From: JANLUX01 sp031366005
GTDB lineage: Bacteria; Bacteroidota; Bacteroidia; AKYH767-A; OLB10
NCBI GenBank assembly: GCA_031366005.1
Contig: JANLZB010000073.1
Span: 1-51,783, forward strand
DNA: 51,783 nucleotides
Direction: 5' to 3'
The notes under the pieces were generated by a model that was not told where the DNA came from, did not search any database, and saw nothing but the letters and a program-made list of their open reading frames with translations. This document shows positions 32,591 through 41,127 of the stretch, piece by piece (position 1 is the stretch's first letter; each line of letters opens with the position of its first letter). A program made the position numbers and the translations under genes.

Positions 32591-34483
32591 ATGAACCATC
32601 ACATAAAAGTTTTTATTTTTTTAATATTTATTTCCTCCTCTGTTTTTGCGCAGCAGGAAGCATTGGTTCCAATGCGGTTTAATCCTTCTATAAAAAATTA
32701 TTTACGCCATCATCCTGAAGAATTTCAGCAAAGAGTTCAGTCAGTTATTGATACATTGGCTTTACCTTTTATTGATGATTTTTCCAAACCCGGCATTTAT
32801 CCTGATCAGTCGCTATGGACTGACATGGCAGTGTTTGTAAATACAGATATCGCAAGAAATCCTCCAACACTTGGAGTGGCAACTTTTGATGGTGCTGATG
32901 CTTATGGAAATGCTTATGATCCTGTTAATACTTTTTTACAGGGATCAGCTGACACACTCACATCCAAACCCATTAATCTATACAATAAACCCGGTGGCGC
33001 ATTATACTCAGTTGCTGATAGTATTTATCTCAGCTTTTTTTATGAGAAACAAGGTTGGGGTGAAAAGCCGGATACCCCTGACTCGTTGATTCTTGAATTT
33101 TTTAAAAACGGACAATGGGTTAAGCAATGGTTTGTTAAAGGCGGAATAACAGGGAATCAGGATACTTTCTTTGTGAAAGTAAATATTCCTTTGCTTGACT
33201 CTACTTATTTTAAAAATGATTTTCGCTTTCGTTTCAGAGCTTATGGTTCACTTTCTGGTGCTGTTGATCTCTGGCATCTGGATTATATTATTTTAAAAGA
33301 ATATGGATCCGGTGGATTTGATAATGATATTAAAGAGCTCTCAATTGTGAACAGGAATGTTTCTATTACCTATCCATATTCATCAATGCCATGGAAGCAA
33401 TTACAAAATAATCAGGGAACTTATATTATCAATACGCTTGATGATCATTATAAAAATTTAAGTCAGACAGAAACTTACTTCACTAATTTCAGTGATAAAG
33501 TATTATTAGAAGATTTAACTGCTGCATTTACTGATTCAGCTGTCAATGCAACTGTAAATCCACTGGCGGATGATCATCATGTGATATCAACCATCAGCGT
33601 ACTTAATAATCTTACTTCCCCAAATCCTGACAGTGCCGTATTTTATTCTGTACATAAATTATCGCGAGTTCTTGGCCCATCCAACTATGTAGCACCTGAT
33701 AATATCCGCAGCAATGATTCAGTTGTGTGGCGTTATGAATATAATAATTATTACAGCTACGATGATGGCACTGCTGAAATTGGTTATGATCTCATAAATT
33801 CTCCTGGCGGACAATTGGCTATGCGTTTTGATTTGGTTCAACCGGATACACTGAGAGCAGTGAGGATGTTATTTGTGCAACAGAATCTGAATGTAAGCAA
33901 CTATCTCTTCACACTTAAAATCTGGAGCAGCTTAAGTCCTGAGGTAATTCTTTATCAGGAGCAAAATTTAAAACCTGTTTACACAGATAGTATTGATGGA
34001 ATGGCAACTTATGTAATACCACCATTACCTGTTACGGGAACTATCTATATCGGTTTTAAACAAAGTCTTGCTGATGGTTTGCATCTGGGGTTTGATCGTA
34101 ATACAGCAAACAATTCAAAAATGTTTTTTAATGTTTCAGGCTCGTGGACCAATGTTAGTGTTGCAAATGGATCCTTCATGATACGGGCTGTGATGGGTGG
34201 TGCGAATTTATTTCTTGGATTAAATGAGCCGGATGAAAACATTTCTGACGTGTTTGTTTATCCAAACCCGGTAAGTGATTTTATACAGTGTAATATTGCT
34301 GTTAATACATCCATCAGTAATGCTGAATTGAGAGATGTAACCGGTCGCATTATTTTGAGTAAAAAAGTAAACCATCAGTTTAAAATTGATGTAAGAGATC
34401 TGGCTAATGGATTTTATTTACTGAATTTATCAGATGATAAAAGTCAATCATTGATCACCAAAAAAATATTGATCAGTCATTAA
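32591..34483 (+). CDS. T9SS type A sorting-domain secreted protein
   Basis: From the ATG at 32591 the protein has 630 residues; a start at 32546 would overlap the PASTA gene and hide the signal peptide (MNHHIKVFIFLIFISSSVFAQ). The body is beta-rich with WHLDYIILKEYGSGG, a hint of a jelly-roll near 80-240, and no catalytic motif I recognise. The C-terminus (VFVYPNPVSDFI ... NGFYLLNLSDD ... KKILISH) is a type A sorting domain, so it is exported by T9SS. It sits between two wall-related genes and rluD and may be on the same transcript. Confidence 0.85.
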   Translation: MNHHIKVFIFLIFISSSVFAQQEALVPMRFNPSIKNYLRHHPEEFQQRVQSVIDTLALPFIDDFSKPGIYPDQSLWTDMAVFVNTDIARNPPTLGVATFDGADAYGNAYDPVNTFLQGSADTLTSKPINLYNKPGGALYSVADSIYLSFFYEKQGWGEKPDTPDSLILEFFKNGQWVKQWFVKGGITGNQDTFFVKVNIPLLDSTYFKNDFRFRFRAYGSLSGAVDLWHLDYIILKEYGSGGFDNDIKELSIVNRNVSITYPYSSMPWKQLQNNQGTYIINTLDDHYKNLSQTETYFTNFSDKVLLEDLTAAFTDSAVNATVNPLADDHHVISTISVLNNLTSPNPDSAVFYSVHKLSRVLGPSNYVAPDNIRSNDSVVWRYEYNNYYSYDDGTAEIGYDLINSPGGQLAMRFDLVQPDTLRAVRMLFVQQNLNVSNYLFTLKIWSSLSPEVILYQEQNLKPVYTDSIDGMATYVIPPLPVTGTIYIGFKQSLADGLHLGFDRNTANNSKMFFNVSGSWTNVSVANGSFMIRAVMGGANLFLGLNEPDENISDVFVYPNPVSDFIQCNIAVNTSISNAELRDVTGRIILSKKVNHQFKIDVRDLANGFYLLNLSDDKSQSLITKKILISH

Positions 34484-34555
34484 AACATTCTTCTTTCATT
34501 AAGTGTCATAATATTTTATACCTGATATTTGATACATATATTTTAATCTCAAAAC

Positions 34556-35611
34556 ATGACAGAAGAAGAAATTGAAATCAGTGAACAGGATGAGCTATAT
34601 GAACATCATCGAATAACTGCGGATCCGGGTCAGGGACTGTTGCGGATAGATAAGTTTTTGTCTAATCGTTTATTAAATACTTCACGCAACAGAATTCAAA
34701 ATGCTGCAGAGGTGGGTTCCATTTTAGTTAACGGAATTAGTGTTAAATCCAATTATCGTGTAAAGCCAGGTGATGTTGTATCAGTTGTGCTGGCCCATCC
34801 TCCCCGTGAAATTGAGCTCTATCCTGACAATATTCCGTTAAATATTATTTATGAAGATGATCAGCTAATAGTTATTTATAAACCTCCCGGAATGGTGGTT
34901 CATCCTGCGTATGGTAACTACCGCGGAACTTTAGTGAATGCGCTGGTTCATCATTTACATCCTCATCTTAACGGGAAGCCATTGGCATCGGAAACGCTTC
35001 GTCCGGGATTGGTACACAGAATTGATAAAAACACTTCAGGACTTATTGTGGTTGCAAAAACGGAGCAGGCGATGACTCATCTTGCCAAACAATTTTTTGA
35101 CCGATCAATTGAACGGCTCTATCTTTCACTGGTATGGGGTGATTTTAAAGAAGAGGAAGGAACCATTACGGCAAACGTTGGACGTAATCTTTCTGACAGG
35201 AAGATAATGGATACATTCCCGGATGGTGAACATGGCAAACATGCAGTTACTCATTATAAAGTAATTGAAAGGTTCGGTTATGTAACTTTAATACAATGCA
35301 AATTAGAAACAGGAAGGACTCATCAAATCCGTGTACACATGAAATATGCAGGTCACCCGGTTTTTAATGATGAGACCTATGGAGGAAATCGCATTCTGAA
35401 AGGAACGGTTTTTACCAAATACAAACAGTTTATAGAAAATTGTTTTGAGATAATGCCACGTCATGCTTTACATGCACACACTTTAGGTTTTTTACATCCT
35501 ACACTCAATAAACGTGTTCATTTTATATCCACATTGCCAGATGATTTTTCATCAGTAATAGAAAAATGGCGTAAATACACCCACTCTGCAGATAAAAGTG
35601 AATCCAATTAA
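34556..35611 (+). CDS. rluD: Ribosomal large-subunit pseudouridine synthase, RluD-like
   Basis: This 351-residue protein has an N-terminal S4 RNA-binding domain (about 28-90: GLLRIDKFLSNRL...NRIQNAAEVGSILVNG) and an RluA-family catalytic domain with LVHRIDKNTSGLIVVAKT carrying the catalytic Asp, followed by LETGRTHQIRVHMKYAGHPVFNDETYGG. It isomerises uridines in 23S rRNA helix 69 (RluD) or related sites. The S4 domain and length favour RluD. Its position after the ligase and PASTA genes is conserved in many Bacteroidota. A GATATTTG box at 34524-34531 may be its own -7 element. Confidence 0.9.
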   Translation: MTEEEIEISEQDELYEHHRITADPGQGLLRIDKFLSNRLLNTSRNRIQNAAEVGSILVNGISVKSNYRVKPGDVVSVVLAHPPREIELYPDNIPLNIIYEDDQLIVIYKPPGMVVHPAYGNYRGTLVNALVHHLHPHLNGKPLASETLRPGLVHRIDKNTSGLIVVAKTEQAMTHLAKQFFDRSIERLYLSLVWGDFKEEEGTITANVGRNLSDRKIMDTFPDGEHGKHAVTHYKVIERFGYVTLIQCKLETGRTHQIRVHMKYAGHPVFNDETYGGNRILKGTVFTKYKQFIENCFEIMPRHALHAHTLGFLHPTLNKRVHFISTLPDDFSSVIEKWRKYTHSADKSESN

Positions 35612-35936
35612 AAGGATTTAGTTTAAAAAAAGTTGGTTGCGTAATAAAATAATTTTTCTGCTGATTCATGTTTCTTTTTGTGCGTAATGAAAGCATTGCT
35701 CTTTAGAATATAAATCTTGTAATTGTTCATTTAAGGAGAAATTTCAGTCAAAAACTGATTGTTTACCAACCAATAAACAGGATTGAAAGAAATATCGGCC
35801 ATAATTAGCCTATAGTTCCCTACTTTTATAATTAAACGTAAATGAAAATGTTTAAAAATGTACTTTCAGCTTTCTGTGGTCTATGCTATATTTGCAGAGA
35901 GTGTAATAACTTTATCAGACGCTGAACTCCCCTCAT
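35612..35936. other. 325-bp gap before the acetylesterase-like gene
   Basis: Two GCGTAAT copies (near 35639 and 35682) and a weak TCAGT/ACTGA hairpin (near 35745) are the only local structures, and no small gene is convincing. The last 75 bases hold a good promoter candidate. Confidence 0.4.
35864..35894 (+). promoter_or_regulatory. Candidate promoter of the acetylesterase-like T9SS gene
   Basis: TTTC at 35864-35867 and TATATTTG at 35887-35894 are 19 bases apart, an almost ideal Bacteroidota -33/-7 pair. The leader would be about 35 bases. Confidence 0.6.
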
Positions 35937-38900
35937 ATGAGATTATTATTTTTAACATTTATTGTATTATTAATTTTTGGAGAAAAGACGGCCAATGCAC
36001 AGGTGAGTTTTAGTGCAAGGCCATCATCGCTCCAGCTTTATCCGAGAGATGCAAATGATTCTGCTTTGGTAAACTTTTCAGGAGTAATCACCACAACCGG
36101 TTTCAGCAGTGCTGTTTTTACTATGCATAAGAATGGTGTTTTAATTGACAGTATAATAGCTCCGTTAACTTATGATAATGGCAATGCGTCTTTTTACTAC
36201 AGTCGCTCTATACATGCTGAAAAAAGTCATCACCGTTTCAAAATGTACCTGGTTAACAATTCGATTGCTTCTTTGGTTTACAGAGTCGATAGTGTTTGCT
36301 CAGGTGATGCATACCTTATCAATGGTCAGAGTAATGCAACTTCTATTCCTAACGGACCTGGTAGTGAGCCTTTATATTTATGGGTTCGTTCATTTGGTAC
36401 ACAGAGTAACAGTGATACTGCATGTGAAGCAGATACAAGCTGGGGACTGGGCAATGGTGCTAATGGAAACAGTCATGTCAGCATTGGTGTGTGGGCTTTA
36501 CGGTTGGGAAAAATGCTTGCAGATTCTTCGGGAATTCCGGTTTGTATCATCAATGGAAGCCGGACCGGTAGCCGTGTAATTGATCACTTGCCAAAAGTGA
36601 ATCATGCTGATCTTACCTCTTATTATGGAAGATTGTTGTATCGTGCAAACAAAGCTGCCATATCTCAAAAAGCAAAAGCATTATTCTGGTATCAGGGAGA
36701 AAGCGATACCGACACTGCCTATTTATTGTATGCAAGCCGTTTTAATCAATTACACAATGCCTGGAAGCAGGATTACAATAGTCAATTAAAAATAGTGGTT
36801 GTACAAACACGGCCGGGTTGCATAATTACGCAGTCAACAATTTATCACCAGCAAACACGCGAAATATTACGAACATTTGCAAGCATCTATCCTGATGTAA
36901 CTTTGATGACCACTGTGGGTCTCCCTAATTTTGACGGCTGCCATTTTACTACTGTTGGATACCAAAATTTCGCACAGCATTTATATTCTAAGCTATGTGA
37001 TGATTTTATAAATAAACCCGCCATTCCGGAAAGTGATCCTCCCAATATATTATCAGCTTATTACAGCAAAAGTGATAAGACTGAATTATCATTAATTTTT
37101 GATCAAGAGGTTTTGTGGCCTGCCAATATTAACGGATATGATTTAAAAGATTATATTTATCTGAATGGCACTGCCACTGTAATGAGTGGTTCTTCATCCG
37201 GTGATACGATCAAACTTCAGCTTTCCGCTTCTTCTTCTGCAACAAACATAACTTACCTGCCAGGTATTTTTTATGCCGGAACTACTAACGAGTATCAGGG
37301 ACCATGGCTTCTAAATAGCAGAAATATTGGGGTTCCTTCTTTTTATCAATTTAATATTTCAGAAAATGTTTCAATTTCAGCTGGCAGTTCAACATCGTTA
37401 TGTCAGTCGGATTCAATGTATCTTACCACAACCAGTGTTGGATCGTCTTACCAGTGGTTTGTGGATGGAGTACTGATTAGCGGAGCTAATGATCAATCGT
37501 TTTATGCAAAAACTCCCGGTCAATACACTTTAAATGTAACTACTGCCAATAATGTAACTATAACAAGCAATGCTATTGCAATCGTTTATGGCAATGCCAA
37601 TAAGCCGGTGATCAACTCAACGAATAATTTAACGTCTTTTTGCAATGGAGGTAATCTATCATTAAATTGTAACAGTGGCGCTGCATGGCTTTGGATTACG
37701 GGTGATACCAGTTCTTCGATTACTATATCAGCTCCTGGAAATTATACTGTTCAGATAACAGAACAAAATGGTTGTACTGCTGTATCAGATCCTATAACTA
37801 TAACTGTTATTAATCTTGCTAAGCCCGTTATTACAGCTGATAAACAAAATTTATGTGCAGGAGATTCCATTCGCCTTAGCATAAATAGTAATGCTAATCC
37901 TGTATGGAATAATGGAGTTGCACAGCAATCTATTTACATACATGATAGTAATGAGTATAGTGTGACCATCACTGATAATATCGGATGTACTGCTTCATCA
38001 GATACCATTTCTTTTATTGTGCATTCTTTACCAACGGTCTCCATAAATGCTACATCACTTCAGGCATGCTCCGGGCAATCCATTACACTTTCTTCAGGTA
38101 GTTCCGCATCGTCATATCTCTGGTCAACAGGACAAACAACAGCTGGTATCAATGTAAATACAAATGGTAATTATAGTTTAACGATAACTGATCAGTATGG
38201 CTGCGTTGGTATTGCCTCATCAGTACCAGTCAATTTTTATATCCCTTCGAAGCCATTGATCACTGCGGGTAAAACTATCTTATGTGCCGGACAATCCACT
38301 GTACTTGGCATTGATAGCAATTCAAATAATAACGGAGTGCAATGGTTATGGAATAACGGACAAACAACATCAACTATTACCACCGGCACACAAGGAAATT
38401 ATACTGTTACTATAACAGAAGCGAACGGTTGCACTGCTGTTTCAGATCCTTTTACAATAACGGTGATTAATCTTGCAAAGCCAGTTATTACAGCTGATAA
38501 ACCGAACTTATGTGCAGGAGATTCAATACGCCTTAGTACAAACAGTAATGCTAACCCTATATGGAATAATGGAGTTGCACAACAATTTATTTATATAAAA
38601 GATAATAATAATTATAGTGTATCTATTAGCAATAATGGATGCTCCGCATCGTCAGATACAGTTTCCTTTGCAATACATGCCTTGCCAAATGCTTTTATTT
38701 CTGCTCCAACGCTACAGGCCTGCACGGGGCAATCCATTGCGATTTCTTCTGGTAATGTTGCATCCACCTATCTGTGGACTACAGGTCAGACTACAGCAAC
38801 CATTAATGTTAATACTAATGGCAACTATGGTTTAACTGTTACTGATCAATATGGCTGCCGCGGAATTGCCTCGTCAGTAACTGCAACTTTTTCTTCTCCG

Positions 38901-40148
38901 GTTGTTACTATTAATCCTGCGGGTACAGTTACAATATGTAGTGGTGCTAATCAACTTTTAAACGGGGTTTGTAATTCTTCCTCCGGTACTTATCAATGGT
39001 ATAATAATGATATTGCTATCTCCAATGCAACCGCTTCAATCTATAATACAACTGCAGCAGGTACATACAAAGTAATTTATACAGGTAATGGCTGCAGTAC
39101 TACCTCTGCCAATACAATAATTAAAACTTCATCGCTTCCTACTTCCACGTTTACTATTTCCAATCAATTTGATAATTGCCAGGACGTGATTGTAACATTA
39201 ACAGCAAATACAGGCACTGGCTTAAGTTATCAATGGCAAAAGAATATGATAAATATTCCGGGTGCTACCAATAGGGTTTTTGTGACTTCGTCAAGCGGAT
39301 CTTATCGTGTTATCACCACCAATGCAGCGGGATGTACAAAAGCAGCTACTGCCAAAGCAATTCCCGTTGCAGGTGCTCCATTGCCTTCAGCGTCATTTAC
39401 TTTATCTAACCAATTTGATATTTGCCAGGATACTGTTGTTACATTAACTGGTAACAGTGGTACTGGATTAACTTATCAATGGCAAAAAAATACAGTTGAT
39501 ATTCCCGGAGCTACAAATAGAATTTATGTGACTTCAACAAGTGGATCATACCGTGTAGAAACATTTAATACTGCTGGTTGTTCTAAAGCTTCCACTGCCA
39601 AAGTTATACCTGTTGTAAACACACCCTCTGCAATAATAACTGCGTCAGGTCCACTTACGTTTTGCCAGGGCGGCAATGTTACATTAACTGCAAATAGCGG
39701 AAGCGGTTATGCTTATCAATGGTTTAACACCAGTTCAATAACAGGAGCTACTCACCAATCGTATGTTGCAAATACCGCTGCGAGTTACCGGGTGCGTGTT
39801 ACAAATAATGCCGGTTGCACTAAATTCTCATCATTCGTGAAAGTGACAGTTAATAATTGTGCAAGGGAAAATGAAACTATTAGTGAAAGAGATTTTTCAG
39901 ATCTGGTAATTTATCCACAACCTTTCACTTCTGACTTTATACTTAGCTTTTCCAATAGTAAAATTAACTCTGATAACTTTTATTTCGAGATGTATAACCT
40001 TTCGGGAGCGTTAGTAATTCAATCAAAGAAAATTGTTTTTAATAATGGTGAAGCTATAATAGATGCCGGGTGGCTTACTCCCGGAATTTATTTTTATAAA
40101 CTCACCAATGAAAAGACTGTTTACAACGGCAGGGTTGTGAAAGAATAA
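35937..40148 (+). CDS. Secreted SASA-type acetylesterase with repeated Ig-like modules and T9SS domain
   Basis: The 1403-residue protein has a signal peptide (about 1-21, ending NAQ) and an SGNH/SASA domain (about 115-360) with YLINGQSNA (Ser nucleophile), FWYQGESD and DGCHFTTVGY (Asp/His), as in sialate-O-acetylesterase or CE6 acetylxylan esterase. About 470-1320 consists of Ig/PKD-like repeats. A 219-residue block beginning KPVITADK is duplicated almost exactly (from 37809 and again from 38466 in DNA), and two 80-residue copies with SNQFDNCQDVIV and SNQFDICQDTVV follow. The end (VIYPQPFTSDFILSF ... GIYFYKLTNEKTVYNGRVVKE) is a type A sorting domain. It probably deacetylates a surface or environmental polysaccharide. 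Confidence 0.87.
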   Translation: MRLLFLTFIVLLIFGEKTANAQVSFSARPSSLQLYPRDANDSALVNFSGVITTTGFSSAVFTMHKNGVLIDSIIAPLTYDNGNASFYYSRSIHAEKSHHRFKMYLVNNSIASLVYRVDSVCSGDAYLINGQSNATSIPNGPGSEPLYLWVRSFGTQSNSDTACEADTSWGLGNGANGNSHVSIGVWALRLGKMLADSSGIPVCIINGSRTGSRVIDHLPKVNHADLTSYYGRLLYRANKAAISQKAKALFWYQGESDTDTAYLLYASRFNQLHNAWKQDYNSQLKIVVVQTRPGCIITQSTIYHQQTREILRTFASIYPDVTLMTTVGLPNFDGCHFTTVGYQNFAQHLYSKLCDDFINKPAIPESDPPNILSAYYSKSDKTELSLIFDQEVLWPANINGYDLKDYIYLNGTATVMSGSSSGDTIKLQLSASSSATNITYLPGIFYAGTTNEYQGPWLLNSRNIGVPSFYQFNISENVSISAGSSTSLCQSDSMYLTTTSVGSSYQWFVDGVLISGANDQSFYAKTPGQYTLNVTTANNVTITSNAIAIVYGNANKPVINSTNNLTSFCNGGNLSLNCNSGAAWLWITGDTSSSITISAPGNYTVQITEQNGCTAVSDPITITVINLAKPVITADKQNLCAGDSIRLSINSNANPVWNNGVAQQSIYIHDSNEYSVTITDNIGCTASSDTISFIVHSLPTVSINATSLQACSGQSITLSSGSSASSYLWSTGQTTAGINVNTNGNYSLTITDQYGCVGIASSVPVNFYIPSKPLITAGKTILCAGQSTVLGIDSNSNNNGVQWLWNNGQTTSTITTGTQGNYTVTITEANGCTAVSDPFTITVINLAKPVITADKPNLCAGDSIRLSTNSNANPIWNNGVAQQFIYIKDNNNYSVSISNNGCSASSDTVSFAIHALPNAFISAPTLQACTGQSIAISSGNVASTYLWTTGQTTATINVNTNGNYGLTVTDQYGCRGIASSVTATFSSPVVTINPAGTVTICSGANQLLNGVCNSSSGTYQWYNNDIAISNATASIYNTTAAGTYKVIYTGNGCSTTSANTIIKTSSLPTSTFTISNQFDNCQDVIVTLTANTGTGLSYQWQKNMINIPGATNRVFVTSSSGSYRVITTNAAGCTKAATAKAIPVAGAPLPSASFTLSNQFDICQDTVVTLTGNSGTGLTYQWQKNTVDIPGATNRIYVTSTSGSYRVETFNTAGCSKASTAKVIPVVNTPSAIITASGPLTFCQGGNVTLTANSGSGYAYQWFNTSSITGATHQSYVANTAASYRVRVTNNAGCTKFSSFVKVTVNNCARENETISERDFSDLVIYPQPFTSDFILSFSNSKINSDNFYFEMYNLSGALVIQSKKIVFNNGEAIIDAGWLTPGIYFYKLTNEKTVYNGRVVKE

Positions 40149-40359
40149 TTTTTTATTCGTATTGCTAAAAATAGTTTTTCAAACGACAAGCAATAACAAT
40201 AGAAACAGACTTATTGCAAGCAGTAAAAATTCAAGAATTATTTTGTGAGACACTCTGATTTTATTGTAATTCATACATGCAAATTTCGTTACTCATTTAA
40301 AGAAATCGAACTAAATGTTGCTAAGTGGTAATAATTAATATTTAAAATAGAGTTATTGC

Positions 40360-41127
40360 TTACTGATTTTTCTTTCCTAAAAGCCATATTTTAAAATCAG
40401 CACTACGCTCTGCACTTACAACGGTTTCCTGTGGTGAGGGTGGATTAAGTGTAATCTTAACACGGGCTTTGGAATAAGTCACCATTTTTTCGATAGCATT
40501 TATATTAACAATGAACTGCCTGTTGATGCGGAAAAAAATCTGCGGATCAATTATTTTTTCAAGCTCATCTAAATTATGATCTACCGGATATTGCAATTTG
40601 TTTTTTGTGTACAGGTAAGTGATTTTATTTTCAACGAAGAAATACACGACATTTTCAATATCAATAGCTTTTATCTGTTCGCCAAAACGTACAATCAAAC
40701 GTTTTTGATATTCATTTTTCTTAGTGTTGAAAAACTCAAGCAACTCATTCATGTTCACACCTGGCTTCTGAATTTCCTGTTTTTTGAATTTCATTATTGC
40801 TGCAGCGAGTTCGTCTTTTTTAACTGGCTTCAGCAGGTAATCAATGCTGTTTAATTTGAATGCGTCAAGCGCATATTGATTGAAAGCAGTGGTAAATATC
40901 AATGGACAATCCACCTTCACTTCTTTAAAAATATCAAAGCTGATTCCATCAGCAAGCTGAATGTCTATCAGCACTAAATCAGGACATTTATTTTCTTTAA
41001 AAAATTTTATGGCGGATTTAACGCTAACTATTACCTCTAAAATATTAACCGAAGGTTCAATATCTCTTAATAGTTTTTCGAGGCGTGATGATGCAGGCTC
41101 TTCGTCTTCAATGATTAATATATTCAT
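40360..41127 (-). CDS. LytTR-family response regulator
   Basis: The 255-residue protein has a receiver domain (about 1-120) with IEDEE (acidic pocket), the phosphoacceptor Asp55 in LVLIDIQLAD, the Thr in FTTAFNQYAL and the Lys in DYLLKPVK. A LytTR DNA-binding domain (about 150-250) carries KAIDIENVVYFF and FFRINRQFIVNINAI. It overlaps the start of the sensor kinase by 4 bp, a cognate pair. LytTR regulators bind direct repeats upstream of their targets, and none is obvious here. Confidence 0.95.
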   Translation of the reverse strand: MNILIIEDEEPASSRLEKLLRDIEPSVNILEVIVSVKSAIKFFKENKCPDLVLIDIQLADGISFDIFKEVKVDCPLIFTTAFNQYALDAFKLNSIDYLLKPVKKDELAAAIMKFKKQEIQKPGVNMNELLEFFNTKKNEYQKRLIVRFGEQIKAIDIENVVYFFVENKITYLYTKNKLQYPVDHNLDELEKIIDPQIFFRINRQFIVNINAIEKMVTYSKARVKITLNPPSPQETVVSAERSADFKIWLLGKKNQ

